DNA of 39,727 nucleotides, taken from assembly GCA_964602055.1 (NCBI GenBank), contig CAZRPU010000013.1:1-39727 (forward strand). The letters run 5' to 3'. The stretch is from JACPLA01 sp964602055 (lineage in GTDB: Bacteria > Bacteroidota > Ignavibacteria > UBA10030). The position numbers and the translations under genes were made by a program. The notes beneath the pieces were generated by a model that saw nothing but the letters and a program-made list of their open reading frames with translations, was not told the DNA's origin and did not search any database. Every line of letters starts with the position of its first letter. The first letter of the stretch is position 1. Below, piece after piece: positions 6,908-15,012 of the stretch.

Positions 6908-7735
6908 TTACAACGAGATGTGATACCCGATCGACTTCAATTCCTTCAAGATGCTCAAGCTTGCCTCCTCCAGCTTCACGACGATGGGCCGTGTCACAAT
7001 CCCCGGAACGTTCTTCGGAAAATCCACATCCGTCATGTGCAGGACAGTGACATGACCGGCGCCCAATTTGCCGACAAAGTGTCCGAGTTCGAACATCGCG
7101 TAGGCCAGGTCATCGGAATTAAAAACAAAGAACGCGTACTTGATGTCATCGCTGTGCTGGATCTTTTCCAGGGGGAGCATCTTCCCGTGCTCTCGGTTGA
7201 GGCCCACTTCGTCGAGGCCGATCTCCGAGAGAAACTGTGACAGCTGCTGACGCAAGGGATCCATTTCCTCCCCGACGACATAGACCTTTTTTCCTCCGCC
7301 CCCAGCGGGCTTTGCCGGAGCGCTTGTTGCTGCACCTGCCGGTTTGGGAGGAGGTTTCAAGACCCGTGCGCCTCCCGTTGGGGCAGTCGAAGCAGACGCT
7401 GCAGAGGCTTCCTGGGCAACCGGGGCAGCACCGCCTCCGGAAGCGAGCTCCGGAGAAGCTTTGAGTTTCTCAAACAGTTCCTTCAGCTGATTGACAATCA
7501 GTTGCGCGGAAGCCTGAAAAAAGAATCCGCCATTCCCGTCTCCCAGTACTTTCGTCTTGTGAGGAAAGCCGATCGGCCCGACTTGTTCCAGGGTCTCGAG
7601 ACACTTCTTTCTCCATTCTAGATACTTGTTCTGGAGCCTTGCGTTGTAGCCCGAAAACTCGAATCCACCCTGAGGAATCAGTTGATTCCCTTCCTGCAGG
7701 AGGTTTTCCAACGTTGTAAGAATCTTATCAGCCAT
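6908..7735 (-). CDS. TIR-like domain protein (PF10137-type) embedded in the menaquinone operon
   Basis: Three parts are visible in the 275 residues. An N-terminal mostly helical domain (1-94) contains KYLEWRKKCLETLEQ. An Ala/Pro/Gly-rich linker follows (about 98-149). The C-terminal domain (150-275) resembles TIR-like predicted nucleotide-binding proteins: VYVVGEEMDPLRQQLSQFL at 151-169, then KYAFFVFNSDD, then MFELGHFVGKLG at 214-225. E216 of the FELG motif corresponds to the glutamate conserved in that family and regarded as catalytic in TIR NAD hydrolases. The usual HG after strand 1 and the RxN before FELG are missing, and the middle of the domain is short. It lies 5 bases after mqnE-mqnA and 10 before mqnC, so it is an operon member. 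Known relatives act in antiphage defence or as nucleotide-cleaving effectors. Here a role as the missing aminofutalosine/futalosine N-glycosidase is a hypothesis. A regulatory or structural role is also possible. Confidence 0.7.
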   Translation of the reverse strand: MADKILTTLENLLQEGNQLIPQGGFEFSGYNARLQNKYLEWRKKCLETLEQVGPIGFPHKTKVLGDGNGGFFFQASAQLIVNQLKELFEKLKASPELASGGGAAPVAQEASAASASTAPTGGARVLKPPPKPAGAATSAPAKPAGGGGKKVYVVGEEMDPLRQQLSQFLSEIGLDEVGLNREHGKMLPLEKIQHSDDIKYAFFVFNSDDLAYAMFELGHFVGKLGAGHVTVLHMTDVDFPKNVPGIVTRPIVVKLEEASLSILKELKSIGYHISL

Positions 7736-7740
7736 GAATG

Positions 7741-9615
7741 CTAATTGCCTTGTTTCAGAATGGTATTCGATTGCTGCAGTAACGTTTCAAACATGCGCAG
7801 TGCTTCCATCTCCCGTTCCCCGAGACGGTAGTTGAATCCTCCCAAATACTCCGCCGATTCTCCCGGCGTCAACCCGATTCGGCCCGCGTGAACCGCACCG
7901 ATCTGTTCGAAGTCCGTCTCTCCCCGGTCAAGGGCGTGGGTAATCATCTCGCGTAATTCGGCCCTCTCTTCAGCGCCCAGAGACTTTCGAACAGCCCACA
8001 CGGCAAACACAAACGGCAGTTTCTTCCAGTCGTACCACTCTTTTGCAAGGTCATAGACGAGTTCGAATCCGCGTAGGCCGGTCTTGTTTGACCGAAGGGC
8101 AGAATCTCCGATCAACAGTACCGCGTCATATTGATCGAGATCGTTGATGCCGCTGTGCATCCTTTCGACAACAGCCTGGACATTGTATTTTTGTTCCAGG
8201 AGCAGCTTCAAAAGAAGTACCGATGTTGCTGTGTCGTCCGTGACGCCTATCTTCTTTCCTTCCAGGTCCCTCCATCCGTGATTCGAAAACAACATCACGC
8301 TTTTCACCTGGTCGCGGGTAGCGATGCCAAAGTTGAGGGCCTCCAACGATTCTTGCTGATGCAGATAGTCAGCCACCGAAAAAAGGCCTGCATCGATCTG
8401 TCCTTGAGATGACAGCACACCCATCCGACGCGGTGATATGGGCATCACCTTGAACCGCCGCTGTTCAAAATGTTCATAAAACGGAACCGAATTCAAATAG
8501 GGAATCTTGCCGATGACATGGTGCGTGTGAAGATTCAGGGGATTATAGTATACGTCCCGCTCGACAGGGATTTTTCCTGCATCCCGAATCATCTTGATAA
8601 GATGCTCTTTTGCAAGATTCATGGGACTTATTGCTCCGGCGTCGTGGGCGATCTTCTCCCCCCCGACGGTGCCGTCCATGTCGTCGGCTCCAAAGTGCAG
8701 AGCGACCGACGCTACTTCTTCCGTGAGCATGACCCAGTACGCCTTGATGTGCGGAAAGTTGTCGAGCATGAGCCTTGAAACCGCGATCATCTTCAAGTCG
8801 TCAATTGCCGAAGTGAACCGATTGCGCGGTTTGATGCCGGTATCCCCCGGCTGAAAGGCCAGCGGAATAAAGGAAAGAAATCCGCCCGTTTCATCCTGAG
8901 CTCTGCGCAGCTTGAGAAGATGATCAACTCGCTCTTCAATCGTCTCAATGTGACCGTAGAGAATGGTGCTGTTGCTCGGGATGCCCAGCCGATGGGCTGT
9001 CTTGTGCACTTCAAACCAGGTCTTTGCGCCGATTTTCTGGTTGAAGAGAAGCTTCCGGACCCGTTCGGAAAACACTTCCGCTCCTCCACCCGGCATGGTC
9101 TTCAGCCCCGCATCCTTCAATTGTTTCAACACTTCTTCGATGGGAATTCTGAACTTCTTGTGAAAGAAGTCGATTTCGACCGCGGTGAAAGCTTTGATAT
9201 CGGCATTCGGGGCATGATTCCGGATCTTCCGAAGCATCTCGAGATAATACTCCCACTCCCAATCGGGATGGAGGCCGCCCGTGATATGAACTTCGTGGAT
9301 CTCCGGGGTCAGCTTTCCGACGATCTCGTCGATGGTCATTTCATAAGCATCAGGACGGCTTTGCTTCGTGGCAAAGTCGCAAAACTTGCACGCAAGGACA
9401 CACACATTGGTCGGCTCAATTTTTTGATTGAGGACGAAATAGACGGCATCACCGCTTCGCTGCCTCTGGACGGCATGTGCCATCTTCCCGAGTGAGGGAA
9501 TATCGGTAGTCGCAAAGAGCGTCAAGCCATCGCTCATCGTGAGCCGTTCACCTTTTTGCACCTTCTCCCAAATCGGCCGAAGCTTCTCGTCTCTGAAATG
9601 TATGCTCTCGTTCAT
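7741..9615 (-). CDS. mqnE-mqnA: Fused aminofutalosine synthase MqnE and chorismate dehydratase MqnA
   Basis: One 624-residue reading frame holds two enzymes. Residues 1 to about 362 are MqnE, the radical SAM aminofutalosine synthase, with VCVLACKFCDFATK (C72, C76, C79), HITGGLHPDWEWEYY near 110, TMPGGGAEVFSERVR near 173 and LHFGADDMDGTVGGE near 306. Residues 367 to about 615 are MqnA, chorismate dehydratase, with IGKIPYLNSVPFYEHF, ISPRRMGVLSSQGQIDAGLFSVADY (393-417), VTDDTATSVLLLKLL (458-472) and LIGDSALR (501-508). MqnA makes 3-[(1-carboxyvinyl)oxy]benzoate and MqnE adds the SAM-derived adenosyl part. The fusion therefore joins two consecutive steps, with the later enzyme first in the chain. 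It starts directly after the ubiD stop and ends 5 bases before the TIR-like gene. No internal stop or frameshift is seen. Confidence 0.95.
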   Translation of the reverse strand: MNESIHFRDEKLRPIWEKVQKGERLTMSDGLTLFATTDIPSLGKMAHAVQRQRSGDAVYFVLNQKIEPTNVCVLACKFCDFATKQSRPDAYEMTIDEIVGKLTPEIHEVHITGGLHPDWEWEYYLEMLRKIRNHAPNADIKAFTAVEIDFFHKKFRIPIEEVLKQLKDAGLKTMPGGGAEVFSERVRKLLFNQKIGAKTWFEVHKTAHRLGIPSNSTILYGHIETIEERVDHLLKLRRAQDETGGFLSFIPLAFQPGDTGIKPRNRFTSAIDDLKMIAVSRLMLDNFPHIKAYWVMLTEEVASVALHFGADDMDGTVGGEKIAHDAGAISPMNLAKEHLIKMIRDAGKIPVERDVYYNPLNLHTHHVIGKIPYLNSVPFYEHFEQRRFKVMPISPRRMGVLSSQGQIDAGLFSVADYLHQQESLEALNFGIATRDQVKSVMLFSNHGWRDLEGKKIGVTDDTATSVLLLKLLLEQKYNVQAVVERMHSGINDLDQYDAVLLIGDSALRSNKTGLRGFELVYDLAKEWYDWKKLPFVFAVWAVRKSLGAEERAELREMITHALDRGETDFEQIGAVHAGRIGLTPGESAEYLGGFNYRLGEREMEALRMFETLLQQSNTILKQGN

Positions 9616-11382
9616 TTACGATTTCCAGTAATCATTCCAACGTCGATCAACAAGCCTTATAACATCATCATTCATCACCAGCGGTTCCGGATATCCCTTT
9701 TTCCATGTGGCATCGATACCCAGCACGCCTTTGTAAATCGGAGCAGCTCCCATGAGCTTTTGTTCCGAAAAGAGAATGTCTCGTTCGCAATCGAAACGCG
9801 TGAAAACACCCCAAAGGGAATTTTCCTGGTTCCTGATATCGATATCCTCGCTGACGGCTGCTACGATCTTGAGATGCTGAATTTCCTTTTTCGCCAGAAG
9901 TGCTGCGATCACGCCCTTTCCGTCTCTCTTCACTTTCACGAGGGCCATGGCATCATCGATAATATTCGCATCGATTATTCTCCGGTCAAGAGAACGGAGA
10001 CCCGGCCCATCCATGCGCTTCCCTTTCGGTGACTTCTTCGAGGGCGCTTTCCGCGTCGCGTCGATAATCATCTTGCTTCCCAGTTCCATGGTAAAGCTCG
10101 TGAAATCGAGCGTATCGAGGGGCACTTTGGGAATCAAGAGAAAATCAAAATGCGGATCAAAATGATCTTTGATTTCCCGCAGAACTTCGTCCCATTTCCG
10201 CGGATTAACGTGTTCCGAAACAAGGATAAGACACTTCGTCAGTGAAAGCTGGCCCGTGCCGATGAGTCCAAATGCCGCTTTCATCGCTTCCTTGTGGTAA
10301 CGCTCTTCGACCGAAACGACGAGAAGGTTGTGGAAACCCGCTTCGTAGTATGCCCAGAGGTCCCTGACCTCCTTGTGAATCAAGCGTGCGAGAGGCCCGA
10401 GGATCTGCTGTGTTGCATCGCCGAGAAACTTGTCCTCCATCGGCGGAATCCCGACCACCGTTGCCGGATAGATTGCATTCCGGCGATGGGTGATTCTCTT
10501 CAGATGGAACACGGGGAACGGCGCCGCATGCGAATAATGTCCAAAATGATCGCCGAAAGGGCCCTCGCTTTTCCTTTCCTTCGCCGGAACAATCCCCTCG
10601 AGGACGAATTCCGCATTCGCCGGAACGGCGATCGAGAGCGAGGAAGCTTTCGTGAATTTTGTCGGGCTTCCGCGCAGAAACGAGGCAAAGAGAGCTTCAT
10701 CGAGACCCTCGGGGAGCGCCGCAATCGTCGCAAGGAGCAGGGCCGGGTCCGATCCCAACGCAACCGCTACTTCGAGAGCATTTCCTCTTTGTTCCGCCCG
10801 ATAATAATGGAACCCTCCCCCCTTCTGAATTTGCCAATGCATCCCCGTTTGCTTCCCGTCAAACACATGCATGCGATACATACCGATGTTGCGCTTCAAG
10901 TCCACGGGATCGTAGGTTACCACCTGACCCTGGGTAATGAATCGGCCGCCGTCACCGGGCCAGCACACCTGAATGGGGAGGTCATCCAGCGTTCCGTCGA
11001 AAACAATTTCCTGCGACAAAGCCGCGTGCACCCTAGCGCTGCGGGCCTTCAGCATGCGCAGGAGAATCTTCCGATCATCCCAGAGCGTGCTGATGCGCGG
11101 AGGCATCACCCGCTCGGCAAACGAAATCAGGTCTCGACCAATTTCGTCGGGATCGCGTCCCAGAGCCGATATGATCCGCTCTTTCGAAGCATAAAGATTC
11201 ACCGCAAGAGGAAATCGGGAACCCTTCACATTTTCAAAGAGCAACGCCGGCTTTTGTTCCCTCAGCGCCCTGACAGCAATTTCGGTTACCTCCCAACGCG
11301 GGTCCACTTGCGCACGCACCCTGTGGAGTTCCCCTCTTGTTTCCAAATACCGTACGAATTCACCAAGAGCGGGGAACGTCAT
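9616..11382 (-). CDS. mqnL: UbiD-family prenyl-FMN decarboxylase (menaquinone type, MqnL)
   Basis: This 588-residue UbiD-family (de)carboxylase should remove the carboxylate from prenylated 1,4-dihydroxy-6-naphthoate. Signatures are NIGMYRMHVFDGKQTGMHW (165-183), with the Arg of the catalytic region; SEGPFGDHFGHY (272-283), with E273 and the acidic D278 five residues later, as in the Fdc/UbiD active site; and GIPPMEDKFLGDAT near 311. The C-terminal 120 residues (Asp- and Lys-rich, DMDI-type strands) are of the length typical of menaquinone UbiD proteins. The gene abuts mqnE-mqnA without a spacer and follows ubiX by six bases, fitting its need for the prenylated FMN that UbiX makes. Its assignment to menaquinone is from context. 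Confidence 0.93.
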   Translation of the reverse strand: MTFPALGEFVRYLETRGELHRVRAQVDPRWEVTEIAVRALREQKPALLFENVKGSRFPLAVNLYASKERIISALGRDPDEIGRDLISFAERVMPPRISTLWDDRKILLRMLKARSARVHAALSQEIVFDGTLDDLPIQVCWPGDGGRFITQGQVVTYDPVDLKRNIGMYRMHVFDGKQTGMHWQIQKGGGFHYYRAEQRGNALEVAVALGSDPALLLATIAALPEGLDEALFASFLRGSPTKFTKASSLSIAVPANAEFVLEGIVPAKERKSEGPFGDHFGHYSHAAPFPVFHLKRITHRRNAIYPATVVGIPPMEDKFLGDATQQILGPLARLIHKEVRDLWAYYEAGFHNLLVVSVEERYHKEAMKAAFGLIGTGQLSLTKCLILVSEHVNPRKWDEVLREIKDHFDPHFDFLLIPKVPLDTLDFTSFTMELGSKMIIDATRKAPSKKSPKGKRMDGPGLRSLDRRIIDANIIDDAMALVKVKRDGKGVIAALLAKKEIQHLKIVAAVSEDIDIRNQENSLWGVFTRFDCERDILFSEQKLMGAAPIYKGVLGIDATWKKGYPEPLVMNDDVIRLVDRRWNDYWKS

Positions 11383-11388
11383 CGAACG

Positions 11389-11940
11389 TTATTCCAACTC
11401 TCCGGAACGCCACCCCTGCGGCGTTCTCGCTCCAATAACGCCAAGAGCCTTGTCGACAAAAGCGCCGACGTATTCATCGACGGTCTTCGGCACAAAATAG
11501 AGAGGCGGAGCAATAGGCATGATCGTGACACCGTCGCGCGAGAGCCGTGCACACTGGTCAAGGGTGATGGTTGAAAGCGGAGTCTCGCGAACGCAGAGGA
11601 CAAGTTTGAACCTCTCCTTCAATGCCACCTGGGCGGTCCGCGTAATCAGCGAATCTCCTATGCCCGACGCAATTTTTCCCAACGTTGACGTCGAACAAGG
11701 GAGAATGATGCAGGCATCAATGCGATTCGATCCGGAGGCTATCGGAGCCGTCAGATCATCATCCGCGAATTGTCTTTTGACAAACGGAAGCAAGTCTTTC
11801 TCGGATATCCCCAGCTCATCCTTCAACAGCACCTTCCCCCACTTGCTGACGACAAGAAATTTGTCGCCCGGACATTCCTTGAGAAATTGTCGTGCATAAA
11901 CCGCCCCCGAGGATCCTGTGATGCCAATGACGATTCTCAT
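11389..11940 (-). CDS. ubiX: Flavin prenyltransferase UbiX (MqnM)
   Basis: This 183-residue flavoprotein transfers a dimethylallyl group to FMN, giving the prenyl-FMN cofactor of UbiD enzymes. The N-terminal Rossmann motif VIGITGSSGAVYARQFL, the PCSTSTLGKIASGIGDSLITR segment (near 99-119) and RETPLS near 138 are diagnostic. The C-terminal extension is short. The ATG overlaps the stop of the prenyltransferase gene (ATGA), and mqnL follows six bases later. The three genes for prenylation, cofactor supply and decarboxylation are therefore translated together. Confidence 0.95.
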   Translation of the reverse strand: MRIVIGITGSSGAVYARQFLKECPGDKFLVVSKWGKVLLKDELGISEKDLLPFVKRQFADDDLTAPIASGSNRIDACIILPCSTSTLGKIASGIGDSLITRTAQVALKERFKLVLCVRETPLSTITLDQCARLSRDGVTIMPIAPPLYFVPKTVDEYVGAFVDKALGVIGARTPQGWRSGELE

Positions 11941-12794
11941 CCGAAATACACCCAGCTCACAACCATTCCCAGCACCGCAAAGCCCACCACTGCATTGATT
12001 TTGAAGAACGCCAGCTCCACATCACTCGACTTCCTGTGCTCAAGGAAGAGAAGGGCGCCTGAAGCCAGCAGGAACAGAAACGATCCAATGGCGCGTACGT
12101 AGGTCGCGAACAAGACAGCGAGAACAACAAAAGCCGCTATGTGGAGAAATCCCGATATCCTGAGCGCAGTCGCTTTGCCGTAACGGGAAGAAAACGAATA
12201 AAGGTTCTCCTGCCGATCAAAGAGTTCATCGAGTGTCGAGTAGATAATATCGAACCCTGCGACCCAAAGAAGGGTAAAAAGCGTCAGAAGTGCCGCAGGG
12301 AGAATGTTCTCGAACGACTGTTGAACTGCGAACCATCCCCCGAGAGGTGCCATCGCGAGACCCAGACCGACACCGAAATGGGCGAGCGGAGTGAACCGCT
12401 TCATGTAAGGATATGCCGTAAAAATGAGCAGGGGTATTGGCGAGAGGAGCAGGCAAAAAGTGGAAATCAGCGCCGCAGAAGCAACATACAAGCCAATGCC
12501 GGCCAGGAGGGTTATGGTACCCTCCCGAATGCTCAATTTGCCGCTTGCCAGCTCCCGTTCTGCAGTCCGGGGGTTCCGGCGGTCAATCTCCCTGTCGATG
12601 ATGCGGTTCAGGGCAAGGGCAGCGGTTCTTGCTCCAATAGAGGCGGTAAGCACCAGAATCAACAACGAAGGGTCGGGGACTTCCTTCGCGGCCAGAACAA
12701 CCCCGCTGTAAATAAGCGGAAGGGAGAAAAGGGTGTGCTCAATCTTGATGAAATTCAGAAAATGCTTCAGCCTGGCCAAGAGCGGTTCCTGCAT
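11937..12794 (-). CDS. mqnP: UbiA-type prenyltransferase of the futalosine pathway (MqnP)
   Basis: This 285-residue integral membrane prenyltransferase has the two Asp-rich motifs of the UbiA superfamily: NRIIDREIDRRNPRT (63-77; D67, D71) and DIIYSTLDELFDR (182-194; D182, D189). About eight or nine hydrophobic helices can be traced, for example 24-36, 43-61, 93-119, 137-155 and 168-186. It should attach the polyprenyl chain to 1,4-dihydroxy-6-naphthoate at the inner membrane. UbiA proteins for ubiquinone look similar, but with the mqn genes next to it the naphthoate substrate is the likely one. It is the first gene of the leftward menaquinone operon, with a promoter just upstream. Confidence 0.92.
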   Translation of the reverse strand: MQEPLLARLKHFLNFIKIEHTLFSLPLIYSGVVLAAKEVPDPSLLILVLTASIGARTAALALNRIIDREIDRRNPRTAERELASGKLSIREGTITLLAGIGLYVASAALISTFCLLLSPIPLLIFTAYPYMKRFTPLAHFGVGLGLAMAPLGGWFAVQQSFENILPAALLTLFTLLWVAGFDIIYSTLDELFDRQENLYSFSSRYGKATALRISGFLHIAAFVVLAVLFATYVRAIGSFLFLLASGALLFLEHRKSSDVELAFFKINAVVGFAVLGMVVSWVYFG

Positions 12795-12806
12795 CCCTAT
12801 GCGAAT

Positions 12807-12835
12807 TTATAATTAAGGTATTTAATATACCCCAA
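12807..12835 (-). promoter_or_regulatory. Putative promoter of the mqnP-mqnM-mqnL-mqnEA-TIR-mqnC operon
   Basis: TTGGGG (minus strand, 12830-12835) and TTATAA (12807-12812) are 17 bases apart in a short AT-rich stretch that stands out from its surroundings. The overlapping TAAATTCG also resembles the Bacteroidota -7 box TAnnTTTG. Transcription would start close to 12800, leaving almost no leader before the ATG at 12794. Confidence 0.45.
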
Positions 12836-12902
12836 TTTTGATATGGATGCAAGAATCGAACGGCAGCGGGGGCGGGACAGCTCCGGGAAGAAAGGCAATC
12901 GC

Positions 12903-12924
12903 GCAACGAAGTGTGATCCGTTGC
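12903..12924 (-). terminator. Weak hairpin after metG, possible terminator
   Basis: A six-base perfect inverted repeat, GCAACG and CGTTGC with a 10-base loop, lies 13 bases beyond the metG stop. No run of T follows directly, so intrinsic termination is doubtful. The rest of the 142-base gap up to mqnP holds only the promoter at 12807-12835. Confidence 0.2.
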
Positions 12925-12936
12925 TCCGGCACTGCA

Positions 12937-15012
12937 TCAGCGAACGATGCTGCCGGTCGGGACCTCCTCGTGTACGCTGACTATCGCGAGTTTTCCATCA
13001 GGGGCATTTGCGGCGAGGAGCATTCCCTGGGACTCTTGTCCCATCACGGTCGCCGTCTGGAGATTTGCGACGACGACAATCAGTTTTCCAAGAAGTTCTT
13101 CCGGTTTGTACTGCTGGGCAATGCCCGCGACAAGCTGTCTGCGAATTCCCCCGATTTCAACCTGCAGTTTGAGAAGTTTGTTGGACTTCGGGACTTTTTC
13201 CGCTTCGATCACCTTTGCAAGGCGAAGGTCTATTTTCTTGAAATCGTCAATGGTGATGACGGGCTTTCCGTCGGATGCAGGCGCGGCATCGCGGGCTCCA
13301 TCCGGATTGAGGGATTGTGTCATGGTTGTGAGTTCTTTGTCCTCGATTTTATGGATCAGAATGCTTGGTTCGCCGATGCGATGGCCGTCAGGAATGTTCG
13401 GTTCGCCCGCAGAATCCCATTCGGCTTCGGAAAGACTCCCTTTGAGGCCTAGCATACGCCACATACCGGCTGCAATATTCGGCACAACAGGCTCGAACAG
13501 AACGGCAAGCGTACGGACGGCCTGGATTGACAGATTCAGCGTGGTCGCACACTGATCGCGATCCGCTTTTGACGTCACCCAGGGTTCGCTGTCATTAAAA
13601 TACTTGTTTGCCGTCCGTGCAAGGTTCATCGCTTCCACAACTCCGTCGCGGAACCTGTACGTTTCGTAGAGCCGCCCTACGCGGTCCGGCGCGGCTTTCA
13701 TCTGTGCGAGGAATTCCTTATCCCGCGCGGACATCTTGCCGCGCTTGGGCACAGTTCCTTCAAAGGTCCGCTGGACGAACGCGAGAGACCTGTTCACAAA
13801 ATTGCCGAGAATATCGGCTAATTCATTGTTCGTTCGGGCCTGGAAGTCCTTCAGATAAAAATCTGAATCTCTTGATTCGGGCAGGGTGGCGGCAAGCGCA
13901 TAGCGCAACGAATCGGGAGGAAAGAAACGAAGAAAATCCCTAACATCGATCCCCCATCCCCTGCTCTTGGAGAATTTCTGCCCCTCGAAGTTCAAGAACT
14001 CGTTTGCAGGAACATTTTCCGGCAGGACGAAGGAATCACCGGCTCCGTCGTTCCATGCCATCAGCATTGCCGGAAACACGATGCAATGAAAGACAACGTT
14101 GTCCTTCCCGATAAACGCCACATATTTCGAACCTTCATCGTTCCAGTACTGTTTCCACGCGTCCTTTTTCCCGGCCTGTTTGGCCCATTCCTTGGTGGCG
14201 GTGATATATCCCAAAACAGCGTCAAACCATACATAAATGACTTTTGTTTCAAATCCGGCAACTGGAACCCGAACGCCCCAGGAAAGATCTCTCGTGACGG
14301 CCCGGTCCTCAAGACCCTGCTTGAACCAACTCTGGCAGTACCGCAGAACGTTTTCTTTCCAACCATCCCTGGCATTCCGTTCCTCGACGTACTGTTCAAG
14401 GCGTTTCTGGTAATCCCCCAGTGGAAAGTAGAGGTGGGTGGTTTCCCGGACGACAGGCGTCCGGCCGCAAATCTTGCATTTCGGATCGATCAGGTCTGTT
14501 TGGTTCAACCAAGATCCGCAGTTTTCACACTGATCGCCGCGCGCCTGCGGTGAACCGCAGGTGGGGCACGTACCTTCGACGTAACGGTCGGCCAGAAACA
14601 TCTTGTCGAATTCACAATACAGCTGAAGTTCCTTCTTTTCCTTGAGGAGGGACCGTGCGTGGAATTCACGGAAAAATTCCTGAGCGGTCTCGTGATGCGC
14701 CGGAATGGACGTCCTGGAATAGTGGTCGAAACTCATGCCGAAATGTTCAAACGCTTCTTGATTCGCCGGATGGAAGCGATCGATGACGTCCTGAGGAGAT
14801 ATTTTTTCCTTTTCGGCGGTAACGGTGATCGCCACCCCATGTTCATCCGAGCCGCAGACAAAGAGGACATCCGTCTTCTTGAGCCGGAGATAGCGCACAT
14901 ACATGTCCGCCGGGAGATACGCTCCCGCAAGGTGGCCTAGATGAATATAGCCGTTGGCATAGGGTAAGGCAGCCGTGACCAGGACGCGCTTCTGTTGATG
15001 GTTTTTTTTCAT
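12937..15012 (-). CDS. metG: Methionyl-tRNA synthetase with C-terminal tRNA-binding domain
   Basis: This class I synthetase charges tRNA-Met. In its 691 residues, HLGH (24-27) is the HIGH motif and KFSKS (346-350) the KMSKS motif. Two CxxC pairs at 149/152 and 162/165, with a further pair at 179/182, form the zinc-binding knuckles of the MetG1 type. WFDAVLGYI (262-270) is conserved in the active site. After the anticodon-binding helices comes a C-terminal EMAP-II-like tRNA-binding domain (about 587-691, DFKKIDLRLAKVIEAEKVP), joined by a short linker. The start ATG overlaps the holB stop (ATGA). Confidence 0.98.
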   Translation of the reverse strand: MKKNHQQKRVLVTAALPYANGYIHLGHLAGAYLPADMYVRYLRLKKTDVLFVCGSDEHGVAITVTAEKEKISPQDVIDRFHPANQEAFEHFGMSFDHYSRTSIPAHHETAQEFFREFHARSLLKEKKELQLYCEFDKMFLADRYVEGTCPTCGSPQARGDQCENCGSWLNQTDLIDPKCKICGRTPVVRETTHLYFPLGDYQKRLEQYVEERNARDGWKENVLRYCQSWFKQGLEDRAVTRDLSWGVRVPVAGFETKVIYVWFDAVLGYITATKEWAKQAGKKDAWKQYWNDEGSKYVAFIGKDNVVFHCIVFPAMLMAWNDGAGDSFVLPENVPANEFLNFEGQKFSKSRGWGIDVRDFLRFFPPDSLRYALAATLPESRDSDFYLKDFQARTNNELADILGNFVNRSLAFVQRTFEGTVPKRGKMSARDKEFLAQMKAAPDRVGRLYETYRFRDGVVEAMNLARTANKYFNDSEPWVTSKADRDQCATTLNLSIQAVRTLAVLFEPVVPNIAAGMWRMLGLKGSLSEAEWDSAGEPNIPDGHRIGEPSILIHKIEDKELTTMTQSLNPDGARDAAPASDGKPVITIDDFKKIDLRLAKVIEAEKVPKSNKLLKLQVEIGGIRRQLVAGIAQQYKPEELLGKLIVVVANLQTATVMGQESQGMLLAANAPDGKLAIVSVHEEVPTGSIVR

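Noticed and set aside
6908..7735. TIR-like gene as part of a defence island
   Set aside because: No restriction, CRISPR, CBASS, Thoeris or other defence genes lie within the window, and its spacing ties it to the mqn operon.
10294..11574. Plus-strand open frame of 426 codons opposite ubiD/ubiX
   Set aside because: Spans the boundary of two intact genes and its product is low in hydrophobic pattern and rich in Arg and His, typical of antisense frames.
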